Positions 16,115 through 23,247 of a stretch of DNA of 28,592 nucleotides are shown in pieces. The stretch's first letter is position 1, and the number at the start of each line of letters is the position of its first letter. The stretch covers positions 1 to 28,592 of the forward strand of contig CAZRMK010000012.1 of the NCBI GenBank assembly GCA_964601165.1, given 5' to 3'. The position numbers were made by a program, and so were the translations under genes. This stretch comes from Thiosulfativibrio sp964601165. Lineage in GTDB: Bacteria; Pseudomonadota; Gammaproteobacteria; Thiomicrospirales; Thiomicrospiraceae. The notes under the pieces were generated by a model. That model was not told the origin of the DNA, did no database searches, and was given only the letters and a program-made list of their open reading frames with translations.

Positions 16115-16309
16115 TTATGAGCTATCTTTAGGTCCATCTTGTTCTTTATCTTTATCTTCTATAGGGGTAGGGGTATCGTGATCTGGTTTGTAGTAAAAAA
16201 ACTTATAAAGACCCCATAAAACAAGAGCAAATATGGAAAGACTAATGGCGAAAAGCCCCGACATAATAATTAGAACATCGCCAATTTCTGATGAATCAAC
16301 GCCTATCAT
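16115..16309 (-). CDS. small single-pass membrane protein with acidic tail
   Basis: 64 residues: a short N-terminus (MIGVDSSEIGD), one strong membrane segment (about 12-38, LIIMSGLFAISLSIFALVLWGLYKFF) and a hydrophilic tail of mixed Asp, Lys, Glu and Pro. AAAGGA seven bases before the ATG is a good RBS, which supports a real gene. It is convergent with ntrC, with a 13-base gap. It superficially resembles small oxidase-associated proteins in shape only; I assign no family. Confidence 0.55.
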   Translation of the reverse strand: MIGVDSSEIGDVLIIMSGLFAISLSIFALVLWGLYKFFYYKPDHDTPTPIEDKDKEQDGPKDSS

Positions 16310-16637
16310 GGTAATTTCCTTTCTTTTTAAGACTAAACATTCTACAATAAAATGATTAATTGGGTTTTATTTAATAAATAAAAAAAATAGCGTGCTTTTT
16401 AAATGAGTGGATACATGGCTTAAAAAAAACAGTCAAGTTATACCTAAATCTTGCAAGATCTTATGCTGCATGTGTGCAAGCACTTGCAGGATTTAGGTTA
16501 TACTCTAGTTTCAGTAAGAAGTCTCCCAAAAATAAATAATAGCTAGTTATTAAGAGGTTTCTAAATCTACTTAAAAAGAAGATTTTATCTCATTTTTACT
16601 TTGCTAGACTCATAATTAAAGGTTTTATAGAGATAAG
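16310..16637. other. divergent intergenic region with one hairpin repeat
   Basis: These 328 bases lie between the small membrane protein (minus) and the SPOR-domain gene (plus). They contain the 57-base hairpin repeat at 16442-16498, an imperfect palindrome at 16538-16553 (TAATAGCTAGTTATTA) and AT-rich DNA that must hold promoters for both sides. A CATAAT at 16611-16616 could be a -10 for the SPOR gene, but no matching -35 is convincing. There is no open frame worth reporting. Confidence 0.5.
16442..16498. repeat. ACCTAAATC hairpin repeat, complete 57-bp copy
   Basis: ACCTAAATCTTGCAAG (16442-16457) and CTTGCAGGATTTAGGT (16483-16498) form a 16-bp inverted repeat with one mismatch around a 25-base centre. 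This is the simplest complete member of the family, whose single arms occur at gene ends elsewhere in the window. Confidence 0.85.
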
Positions 16638-17804
16638 ATGGCACAAACTATTTCAGAGCTAGAAAAAGAACGTGCGGCTCTTTTGGATGCAATAGAGTCT
16701 CAAGCACAAAATATGTCAACTAAAGGTTCAGACTCTACTGAACATTCTTTAAAAGATTGGCTAAATGCTGCCGAGGAAATTATGCCTGTTCAAAAATCGT
16801 CACGCCAAAAAACAACGCCACAATCAACTCCACCTATTGCTAAAAAAGATAAGCCCAATAAAGCATCTTTTTTTGCTGTCATTATTGTACTGTCATTATT
16901 TTTGACAGTTTTAGGTGTTTTATACATTGTATACACTAGTATTAATAATGATCTACAAAAAGCCTTATCTGAAAACATTATTATAAAAGAAGAAGTTAGT
17001 TCATTGCAAGAATTGGTTATTAATCTTGATAAGTCTGTTGCTGCGGGAGGACAAGGAGAATTATTTGAAGCCTTACAGGCTAAGGTGGTTATGCTAGAAA
17101 AAGAGGTAATTAGCTTAAAGGTACGACAAGAATTGGAAAGCGTAGATTATGAAATAATTCCTGATATTGCAAAGCAGGTTGATTCCAGAAGTCTGGTAAC
17201 AAGTGAAGAATTAGATCTTAAATTAAATAATCATACCCAAAAAATTAATGCTAAACTTGAAAAAATTATTCAACATTTAAATATTCAGTCAGTTGATGAC
17301 GCTGTTAAAAGGCAGGAAGAAATATCGTTAATTGCACCTAAAGTATCGCAAACTAAAACTCCACAAATACAAGAACCTATTGTTAGGCAGATTGATCAGC
17401 CTGTTATTAGATTAGTGCAAAAAATAGACTCTCCCGTTAAACCTAATTTAGCGGAACTAAAAGTAGTTGTTAAGGAACTTCCTAAACCAATTATTTTACC
17501 GCCTAAACCTCCTGAAATTAAATGGCTTATGAATGAGCCTAGAAACCACTTTACCTTGCAATTATCAAGTATGCCAACTAGAGCAGGGGCACAACAAATA
17601 AAAAGCAGTAAAGGCTTGCTTAACGCTAAAATTATTCCACAAGATCGTAATGGTAGAATTCAGTATGTATTAGTATCGGGAAGTTTTACCGATAGAAATT
17701 CTGCCGATATAGCGGCTAGAGACTTTCAATCTGAGCATAAAATTTCACCTTGGGTAAGACCTTTTCAACATTTAACAAATAGAGTTGTAACCAAATCTCC
17801 ATGA
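16638..17804 (+). CDS. SPOR-domain membrane protein, DamX-like layout
   Basis: 388 residues: a cytoplasmic N-terminus (1-75, beginning with a helical SELEKERAALLDAIE segment), one membrane helix (about 77-100), and a coiled-coil-rich periplasmic region (about 104-225). A proline-rich linker follows (IILPPKPPEIK near 295), then a C-terminal SPOR domain (about 305-380; HFTLQLSSMPTRAGAQQIKS and YVLVSGSFTDRNSADIAARD). SPOR domains bind denuded septal peptidoglycan, so a role at the division site or envelope is likely. The layout is like DamX but without its AAA partner domain, and the sequence is not close enough to name it. The gene is monocistronic and convergent with the histidine kinase; a repeat element fills the gap. 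Confidence 0.8.
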   Translation: MAQTISELEKERAALLDAIESQAQNMSTKGSDSTEHSLKDWLNAAEEIMPVQKSSRQKTTPQSTPPIAKKDKPNKASFFAVIIVLSLFLTVLGVLYIVYTSINNDLQKALSENIIIKEEVSSLQELVINLDKSVAAGGQGELFEALQAKVVMLEKEVISLKVRQELESVDYEIIPDIAKQVDSRSLVTSEELDLKLNNHTQKINAKLEKIIQHLNIQSVDDAVKRQEEISLIAPKVSQTKTPQIQEPIVRQIDQPVIRLVQKIDSPVKPNLAELKVVVKELPKPIILPPKPPEIKWLMNEPRNHFTLQLSSMPTRAGAQQIKSSKGLLNAKIIPQDRNGRIQYVLVSGSFTDRNSADIAARDFQSEHKISPWVRPFQHLTNRVVTKSP

Positions 17805-17837
17805 CACTTAAACCCAGCAAGTGCTTGTGTAGATGTT

Positions 17838-17994
17838 ACCTAAATCCTGTAAGTGATTGCACACATATGGCGTAAGCTATTAATTCGTATAGCAAATTTT
17901 AATTCTTCGGGAATATCAATAAGTATTCCACTCGAATTAAAATTGCTCTACAAATCAATATCTTACGTTAGCTACCTTGATGCAGGATTTAGGT
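17838..17994. repeat. 157-bp nested palindromic element, ACCTAAATCCTG family
   Basis: The ends ACCTAAATCCTG (17838-17849) and CAGGATTTAGGT (17983-17994) are perfect inverted repeats. Inside are a CGTAAG/CTTACG pair, a long stem GCAAATTTTAATTC (17892-17905) with GAATTAAAATTGC (17934-17946), and a GAATA/TATTC hairpin at the tip. The element has no coding capacity and lies between two convergent genes. The HK stop codon begins two bases from its right end. A further half-motif, CAGCAAGTGCTTG, lies just outside its left end near 17815-17827. Confidence 0.85.
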
Positions 17995-17995
17995 G

Positions 17996-19540
17996 TTAAA
18001 TAATCGGTAGAGTTACTTTAAATTCAACACCTTGGAATTCTCCTTCTATATCATCACGATTGAAGGCACTAATTTTTCCTTTATGGTATTCAATAATTAA
18101 TTTAACAATATAAAGTCCTAGTCCTAAGTGGCTTTGTTCACTGTCATTAAGGCGGCGAATGCTGGTCATACCATCAAAAATTCGTTTCTCAAACCCTTTG
18201 GGCAAATATTCTCCTGTATTGATAATTTGAAGGATAACTGCATTTTTTTCTTTGGTAAAATTTATTGTAATAGGGCTGTTATTGTCATTAAAATCTTTAG
18301 CATTACTAATAAGTTTATCCATTAACTGCTCAATCATAAACCCGTCCCCCATAACCAGGGTTGATTCGGGTAGGCTATTGTTAAATTTTAGGGGAACATC
18401 TGGGTTTAAGCTTGAAATATTTTCCATGTAATGATTAAGCATTAAGCTGATTGGGAAAGGCTCTGGCACTTGCTGTGATAGGCTATCTTCGATACTGGTT
18501 GCTTCGGTTAGAGAGGCTATAATTTGCTTGAGCTGTTGTACGGCATGTTGTGCAAAATCGAGTTGTTTATGGTTAATATCTTTTTCTAAAAGACTTAGAG
18601 ACATAGAGAGTCGATTAAGGGGGTTGTGCAGTTCATGTCTAAGGGCTTTTGGAAATTGTTTTAAGTAACGTTCATAGGAGGAAAGCTGTTGTATCATTTC
18701 AAAAATATGATGGCGTAGGTCAGACAGTTCATCGTGGTATCCCCTTTGATATCCATCAGGAAAGTTATGAGCCATAATTTTACCATTCAGATTAAAAGTA
18801 TTTCTTACATCTGCATCTAGGCGAACAATTCGTCTAGATAGGGTGGCTATATGAGTGATTGCTCCTAAAAGGGTGAATAAAAAGACCAAACTACCAACTC
18901 CAATGATTCTATAAAAAGTTTGTAGAGAATCCCCCAATAGTGTCGCCATTTTTTGCTCTAAAACGATGACACCTAAGATTTGGTTGTTGACTTTAAGCGG
19001 GGTTGAAGTCATGAGAGAAATAGGCCTGCCTTGTGAATCTTTTCGATATTGTTGAGAAGTTTCTCCTCTAATCGAGGTTTCAATCAACATTTTTTCAGGG
19101 TTTTCTGACTGTGGATAGGGGAAAGGAAATGCAAAGGGTGAAAAAATAGCAAGAGTTTGGATAAGATGCTCACCTAAAAAAACAAAAGGATCACGGGTTC
19201 TAATCAGACCTTCTTTAGGGAAGTGTCCAATAACATAAGTGGTTTGTTGATAGATATTGACGACCCAAAGGACAGAATTGTCTAAATCAAGATGTGCCAG
19301 TTGACTGGTGGGTTTACCTGCTTGAATTTGTAGAGCCCATAAATCTGTACGATTTTCTAAAATAAGAGAAAGATTGACAAGCGTTTGATACTGAATGGTA
19401 GCCTGGTTTTCAAGTAGGACTTTATGCAAATCAACGGCAAGCCGGTAGGCGAGAAAAGGCAATAGAATAATCATTAGGAGGATAAAAAGGAATCTTGCCC
19501 TAATAGAAACTCTAAAATTTCCGTCTTTAAATTTAAACAT
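17996..19540 (-). CDS. membrane histidine kinase resembling the dedicated-sortase-system kinase
   Basis: 514 residues: membrane helix (about 15-36, FLFILLMIILLPFLAYRL), periplasmic sensor region (about 37-210), second helix (about 211-233), DHp domain with H302 (ALRHELHNPLNRL), and catalytic domain. The catalytic end reads INTGEYLPKGFEKRIFDGMTSIR, then HLGLGLYIVKLIIEYHKG. NxGxxLPxxxxxRIFDxMxSxR followed by HLGLGLYIVRLI is what I recall of the kinase of the proteobacterial dedicated sortase system. The G1 box lacks the usual DxGxG Asp; Asn-Thr-Gly stands there, as in those proteins. No sortase or target gene is nearby. The partner regulator is 96 bases upstream in the same operon. Histidine kinase: sure. 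Subfamily: from memory of motif patterns. Confidence 0.8.
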   Translation of the reverse strand: MFKFKDGNFRVSIRARFLFILLMIILLPFLAYRLAVDLHKVLLENQATIQYQTLVNLSLILENRTDLWALQIQAGKPTSQLAHLDLDNSVLWVVNIYQQTTYVIGHFPKEGLIRTRDPFVFLGEHLIQTLAIFSPFAFPFPYPQSENPEKMLIETSIRGETSQQYRKDSQGRPISLMTSTPLKVNNQILGVIVLEQKMATLLGDSLQTFYRIIGVGSLVFLFTLLGAITHIATLSRRIVRLDADVRNTFNLNGKIMAHNFPDGYQRGYHDELSDLRHHIFEMIQQLSSYERYLKQFPKALRHELHNPLNRLSMSLSLLEKDINHKQLDFAQHAVQQLKQIIASLTEATSIEDSLSQQVPEPFPISLMLNHYMENISSLNPDVPLKFNNSLPESTLVMGDGFMIEQLMDKLISNAKDFNDNNSPITINFTKEKNAVILQIINTGEYLPKGFEKRIFDGMTSIRRLNDSEQSHLGLGLYIVKLIIEYHKGKISAFNRDDIEGEFQGVEFKVTLPII

Positions 19541-19604
19541 GGTATTGATATAATCCTAATCTAAATATAGAAGCTCGAATAAATTGTGCTGTATTCGTAT
19601 TTCT

Positions 19605-19637
19605 ACCTAAATCCTGCAAGTGCTTGCTTGGAGGATT
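19605..19637. repeat. ACCTAAATCCTGCAAGTG repeat at the response-regulator stop
   Basis: ACCTAAATCCTGCAAGTGCT starts at 19605. Inside it GCAAG/CTTGC forms a perfect small hairpin, and AAATCC pairs with GGATTT. The right arm runs into the stop codon of the response regulator (19637-19639). It lies in the 96-base gap between the regulator and its kinase and could attenuate kinase expression. Confidence 0.75.
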
Positions 19638-20347
19638 TATTTATTATTTGTTTTATCTTGCCAGCTATAGCCCTTACCGTATTCGTTATGGATAAGGTTA
19701 AAGTCATTGTCTATTTTTTTGAAGGCATTGCGTATACGACAAATATGGGTGTTAATGGTATTACGCTCAACAACGCCTTGTGTTGATTCTTGTAGTGAGT
19801 TGTAGGTAACAACACCTTTTTCACCTGAAGTGGCAAATTGCTTTAGCATTTCATATTCGGTAGCGGTTAAGTCTAAAGGTTGTTCTTGCCAGTAAGCTTT
19901 AAATTGATCATCTACCAGTTGTAGCCCTTGAATCTTTGATTTGGTTTGTATTGGTGTTTGAACTGATCCTGTAATGCGTAAAAGGTTTTTAACCTTTGCT
20001 ATCAAAACATTTAAGCTAATGGGTTTTGGCAAGTAGTCAATAGCCCCTAGTGCATGACCGGTATAAATATCAAACTCTGATTGGCGTTCTGATAAAAAAA
20101 TAATTGGAATAGGGCGTTCATAGCTTAATAAATGTTTTGCCAAATCAAATCCACCATCAACTTCACTTCCGAGAATAATGTCGGAAATAACTAAGTCTGG
20201 TAATCCTTGATCAAATCCTGCTTCAGCGGAAGGGCGGTCAGAATAAGTAAGTACTTTAAAATCTTGCCCTTTTAATGCGGCTTCAAGGTTTTCTAACTGC
20301 ATTAAATCATCTTCAATCACAGCAACAGTGAAATCGTTATTTTGCAT
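19637..20347 (-). CDS. OmpR-family response regulator resembling the dedicated-sortase-system regulator
   Basis: 236 residues: a receiver domain (1-125) with acid pocket E12/D13/D14 and phospho-acceptor D56 in DLVISDIILGSEVDGGFDL, then an OmpR/PhoB winged helix (about 140-232; LTATEYEMLKQFA ... TINTHICRIRNAFKKID ... YGKGYSW). The extended loop GSEVDGGF after the phospho-site and FLSERQSEFDIYTGHALGAIDYLPKPIS match what I remember of the proteobacterial dedicated sortase regulator family. The RBS is GGAG, eight bases before the ATG. It follows the bicupin gene by 48 bases and precedes the kinase. It likely acts on genes outside the window. Confidence 0.85.
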   Translation of the reverse strand: MQNNDFTVAVIEDDLMQLENLEAALKGQDFKVLTYSDRPSAEAGFDQGLPDLVISDIILGSEVDGGFDLAKHLLSYERPIPIIFLSERQSEFDIYTGHALGAIDYLPKPISLNVLIAKVKNLLRITGSVQTPIQTKSKIQGLQLVDDQFKAYWQEQPLDLTATEYEMLKQFATSGEKGVVTYNSLQESTQGVVERNTINTHICRIRNAFKKIDNDFNLIHNEYGKGYSWQDKTNNK

Positions 20348-20395
20348 GTATTTTGCTCCATTTAAAAGTAGATTAGCCTAGTCCTGAATAACTAA

Positions 20396-21328
20396 TTAGG
20401 AAATATGGTTAAAGTCAAGAACCTGCATATTCATAATTAAGCCAGCATCTTGAATAGGTAAAACAATGGCATCTTCTTCTGAGTCGTTGTGGTGAGAATG
20501 CCACCAACCAGGTGGAGTGACAAAAGTTGAGCCAGATGTCCACATTGCTTTAACAGGGTTTATTATATTACCATTGCCATCTATTTTTTTACCAATTAGA
20601 GTATAGGTGTTTTTTCCCGCTGCAACACAGTAGTCTAGTGCTACAGAATTATGCCTGTGTGCTTTTTGCACAACTCCTGCTGGCAAGATATTATAAAGAG
20701 CCCATAAGGTGTGTGTTAGAGTCATGGTAAAGGGAAAGTTAGGGTGTGCTAGTAATATACCTGTGCGGTTGCGTGTTTCTCCCATTGCTCTCACTAGGTT
20801 TAGTTCCGATTCTAATTTTTCTTTAGTGTAGAGAACGGGTTCGAAGCGTGGAGTTTCTGAACTTACGCCTAAATAAGTTAACAGAGGTGCATCATGAACC
20901 CAGTAGATAGCGGTGTCTGTATCGGCGGTATGTAGAACGCTATTCATAGCAGGAAGAGTGAGTAAATCACCAGCTTTCCACTCAATAGTTCCTAATGACA
21001 TTTGAGTGCACCCTGATCCTCTAATAATATAAAACATTTGAGAGGTTGCGTTAATTTCTGTTTTTAAAGAATCTTTAGCAGAAATTTTTAAATAATTTGC
21101 CATCAAGTTTGGGGTTGTTGCTGGGTAGTTTGTTTGTAGTTTTTCAGATAAATCGAGTGGAATAATTCGAGTATTACCCAGTTGATGCATTTCTGCAGGG
21201 AAGCCAACGACCTCAATTTTTGGCATGGGTGGATTTACCGCAGACATATATTCTTTAGTAACTGCTTGGTGTTCCCATTGTTGTTGGGTACTTTCTTGTT
21301 TTTGTTCTATGGGTCTTTTTGGGATCAT
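20396..21328 (-). CDS. bicupin protein, gentisate-dioxygenase-like
   Basis: 310 residues with two cupin barrels. The first (about 75-150) contains FYIIRGSGCTQMSLGTIEWKAGDLLTLPA. The second (about 205-300) contains AHRHNSVALDYCV and TFVTPPGWWHSHHN, so H224, H226 and H277 are candidate Fe(II) ligands. The double-cupin layout and the HRHN...WWHSHHN pattern are those of gentisate 1,2-dioxygenase-like proteins. The first cupin lacks the metal-binding HxH, as in that family. No aromatic degradation genes surround it. It sits between rpoN (25 bases upstream) and the two-component pair, so it may have another substrate. AAGGAG is 12 bases before the ATG. The fold is firm and the reaction unknown. Confidence 0.7.
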   Translation of the reverse strand: MIPKRPIEQKQESTQQQWEHQAVTKEYMSAVNPPMPKIEVVGFPAEMHQLGNTRIIPLDLSEKLQTNYPATTPNLMANYLKISAKDSLKTEINATSQMFYIIRGSGCTQMSLGTIEWKAGDLLTLPAMNSVLHTADTDTAIYWVHDAPLLTYLGVSSETPRFEPVLYTKEKLESELNLVRAMGETRNRTGILLAHPNFPFTMTLTHTLWALYNILPAGVVQKAHRHNSVALDYCVAAGKNTYTLIGKKIDGNGNIINPVKAMWTSGSTFVTPPGWWHSHHNDSEEDAIVLPIQDAGLIMNMQVLDFNHIS

Positions 21329-21353
21329 TTTGGTTTACAGCTCCTTAAAGCTC

Positions 21354-22847
21354 TCATTTAAATTTATTTAATTTTTTACGCTCAGAAGAAGAGGGGATTC
21401 CCAAGGCTTCGCGGTATTTTGCAATGGTTCTTCTAGCAACATTAATGTTTTTATTTTCTAATAAGGCCATTATTTTGTTATCACTGAGAGGTTTTTGAGT
21501 AGACTCTGTTGCAATCAGCTCTTTAATATAAGCTTTAATTGAGATAGCAGATTGATCTTCACTACCATATTGAGCTACGCCAGTTGAAAAAAAGTATTTT
21601 AACTCAAATGTTCCTCGAGGTGTTTGCATGTATTTTTGATTGGTAGCTCGTGAAATAGTTGATTCATGCAAGTCTAAATATTCTGCAACATCTCGTAACA
21701 CCATAGGTTGCATAAAATGCTCGCCTTTTTCAAAAAATTTGGTTTGCCTTTCAATAATATAACGACCTACTTTAAGTAGGGTTTCGCCGCGGCTGTGAAT
21801 ACTTTTAATTAGACCTTTAGCTTCTATAATTTGTTCTTTAATTTTTTTAGATTGTTTAGTGTTGTTCAGACCTTTGGTCATTTTAATATAAGCAGAATTA
21901 ACACTTAATCTAGGAAAAGCCTTAGAGTTGAGTTCAACTATATAACCTTGTTTGGCACGGGATAATTTTAGGTCAGGTATGATGATTTCATTTTGAATAG
22001 AGGCATAAATCCGACCAGGACGTGGGTTTTGTGATTGGATGGTAAGAATAACTTTTTTAAGATCTGCTTCGTTTAATCCATATAGTTTTTTAATTCTTTT
22101 AAAGTCATGCTGGCTTAGCCACTCAAAGTTTTCGGCAATTATTTGTCTGGCGGTCACTACGAAAGGGGTCTGCTTTTCTGCTTGAAGTTGCAGTAATAAA
22201 CACTCTTGAATATTACGTGCACCTACTCCTGTGGGTTCAAATTTTTGAATAATACAGAGCACTTCTTCAATATCTGCTAGTAAGATTTTTATCTTATTTT
22301 CATTATTTAAAATAACTTCCAAAATGTATTCTATTTCTGACTTTAAATATCCTTCGTCGTTAATATCGTCAATTAGATAGGAAGAAATGAGTTCTTGAGA
22401 ACCTGTCCAAGGGTAAATGTCAGATTGCCAATAAAGCTTGTCGTGGAGTGATTGTTCGGATGAAGTATAATTTTCTGCGGCAACATAGTCATCAAGCGAT
22501 TGGCTAGAGGCAGGTGGAGACACATCGGTATAAACTTCTTCCCATTGACAGTCTATGTCAAGCTCTGCGGAAATGACATCTAATTTTTGCATGTCAATTT
22601 CGATTTCAGATTTGCCTATAGTTTCTGTAGCTTCAGAGCCAGTATCCTCTGTTGGTTTAGAATCAACATATAATTCTTCTTCAATTTCTTCACCTACTTC
22701 TAACATAAAGTTAGTTTCTAAAGTTGTTGTAATGGTCTGCTGAACTTCTAAAGCAGAATATTGAAGAATTTTTATAGACTGTTGTAACTGGGGCGTGAGT
22801 TTAAGCTGTTGCCCCATGTTAATTTGTAAACCAGGCATTAATGCCAT
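21354..22847 (-). CDS. rpoN: RNA polymerase sigma-54 factor
   Basis: Sigma-54 directs RNA polymerase to -24/-12 promoters and needs AAA+ activators such as NtrC. From M at 22847 the protein has 497 residues. Region I reads MGQQLKLTPQLQQSIKILQYS. An acidic Region II follows, then the core-binding region, and the RpoN box ARRTIAKYRE (about 471-480) close to the C-terminus. I place the start at 22845-22847 because AGGAGA lies upstream and family homology begins there. The frame stays open to 22994, but that part translates a REP palindrome (the HAPAWELGI peptide) and is almost certainly not protein. The usual neighbours lptB, hpf and ptsN are absent. It starts a probable operon with the bicupin and two-component genes. 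Confidence 0.96.
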   Translation of the reverse strand: MALMPGLQINMGQQLKLTPQLQQSIKILQYSALEVQQTITTTLETNFMLEVGEEIEEELYVDSKPTEDTGSEATETIGKSEIEIDMQKLDVISAELDIDCQWEEVYTDVSPPASSQSLDDYVAAENYTSSEQSLHDKLYWQSDIYPWTGSQELISSYLIDDINDEGYLKSEIEYILEVILNNENKIKILLADIEEVLCIIQKFEPTGVGARNIQECLLLQLQAEKQTPFVVTARQIIAENFEWLSQHDFKRIKKLYGLNEADLKKVILTIQSQNPRPGRIYASIQNEIIIPDLKLSRAKQGYIVELNSKAFPRLSVNSAYIKMTKGLNNTKQSKKIKEQIIEAKGLIKSIHSRGETLLKVGRYIIERQTKFFEKGEHFMQPMVLRDVAEYLDLHESTISRATNQKYMQTPRGTFELKYFFSTGVAQYGSEDQSAISIKAYIKELIATESTQKPLSDNKIMALLENKNINVARRTIAKYREALGIPSSSERKKLNKFK

Positions 22848-22907
22848 AATAGAATAGTCTCCTAGATCTAGCGATTCTCTTATTAAAATCAGGCACAAAA
22901 TGAGTTC

Positions 22908-22934
22908 TTTATAGACCCTATAGTAACTTCTCAA
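22908..22934 (-). promoter_or_regulatory. weak candidate promoter for rpoN
   Basis: On the minus strand TTGAGA (22929-22934) and TATAAA (22908-22913) are separated by 15 bases, which is shorter than optimal. It lies between the REP palindrome and the rpoN start. Other A+T-rich hexamers upstream are equally possible. Confidence 0.25.
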
Positions 22935-22941
22935 AAAAATG

Positions 22942-22973
22942 CCTAGTTCCCACGCTGGAGCATGGGAACTAGG
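22942..22973. repeat. REP-type palindrome of the HAPAWELG kind
   Basis: CCTAGTTCCCA (22942-22952) and TGGGAACTAGG (22963-22973) form a perfect 11-bp stem around CGCTGGAGCA. This is a widely seen intergenic palindrome in gammaproteobacteria and some other phyla. Its translation in one frame gives the spurious peptide HAPAWELG, which often contaminates annotated N-termini. Confidence 0.85.
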
Positions 22974-22989
22974 TGTTGCCCAGAGTTTT

Positions 22990-23001
22990 TGCAAAGGTCT
23001 C
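22990..23001. repeat. solo MITE tip upstream of rpoN
   Basis: TGCAAAGGTCTC matches the terminal 12 bases of the 160-bp MITEs. It lies 16 bases from the REP palindrome and 86 bases before MITE copy 2. TATAG flanks it on the outside and recurs at 22919-22923, across the REP, which could mark a target duplication of a larger lost element. Confidence 0.55.
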
Positions 23002-23087
23002 TATAGATATAATAATCTAAATTTAATTAAATCGGTACGTTTCTTGCCTAGAGGGGTAAAGATAAAAATTAGAGTTAGCTTCAAATT

Positions 23088-23247
23088 GAGACCTTTGCAT
23101 AATTAAAGTGCGGTTTAGGGAGTGCAGAAAATAGTGCATTTTTTACCCAAAAATAAGGATAATAGCTAGCTATTTGACGAGTTTTTGGGTAGAAAAGGTA
23201 CTGTTTTATGCGTTTCATAAACTGTGCTTTAATTATGCAAAGGTCTC
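23088..23247. mobile_element. 160-bp MITE, copy 2
   Basis: Same length and ends as the copy at 6930-7089, in inverse orientation. The ends are GAGACCTTTGCATAATT and its complement, and a perfect palindrome AATAGCTAGCTATT lies at the exact centre (23161-23174). AAATT directly flanks both ends (23083-23087 and 23248-23252) and looks like the target duplication. The element abuts the relA reading frame and provides most of its TGA stop codon. Confidence 0.92.

Noticed and set aside
16538..16553. TAATAGCTAGTTATTA, similar to the central palindrome of the MITEs.
   Set aside because: No inverted repeats extend around it, so it cannot be called an element copy.
16310..16637. Search for sigma-54 promoters (TGGCAC-N5-TTGC type) near ntrC, rpoN and the two-component genes.
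   Set aside because: No sequence close to the consensus was found in the intergenic regions.
9312..19592. TTGTGCTGTATTC occurs near 9314 and again near 19583.
   Set aside because: Thirteen bases without flanking similarity or inverted arms; compatible with chance.
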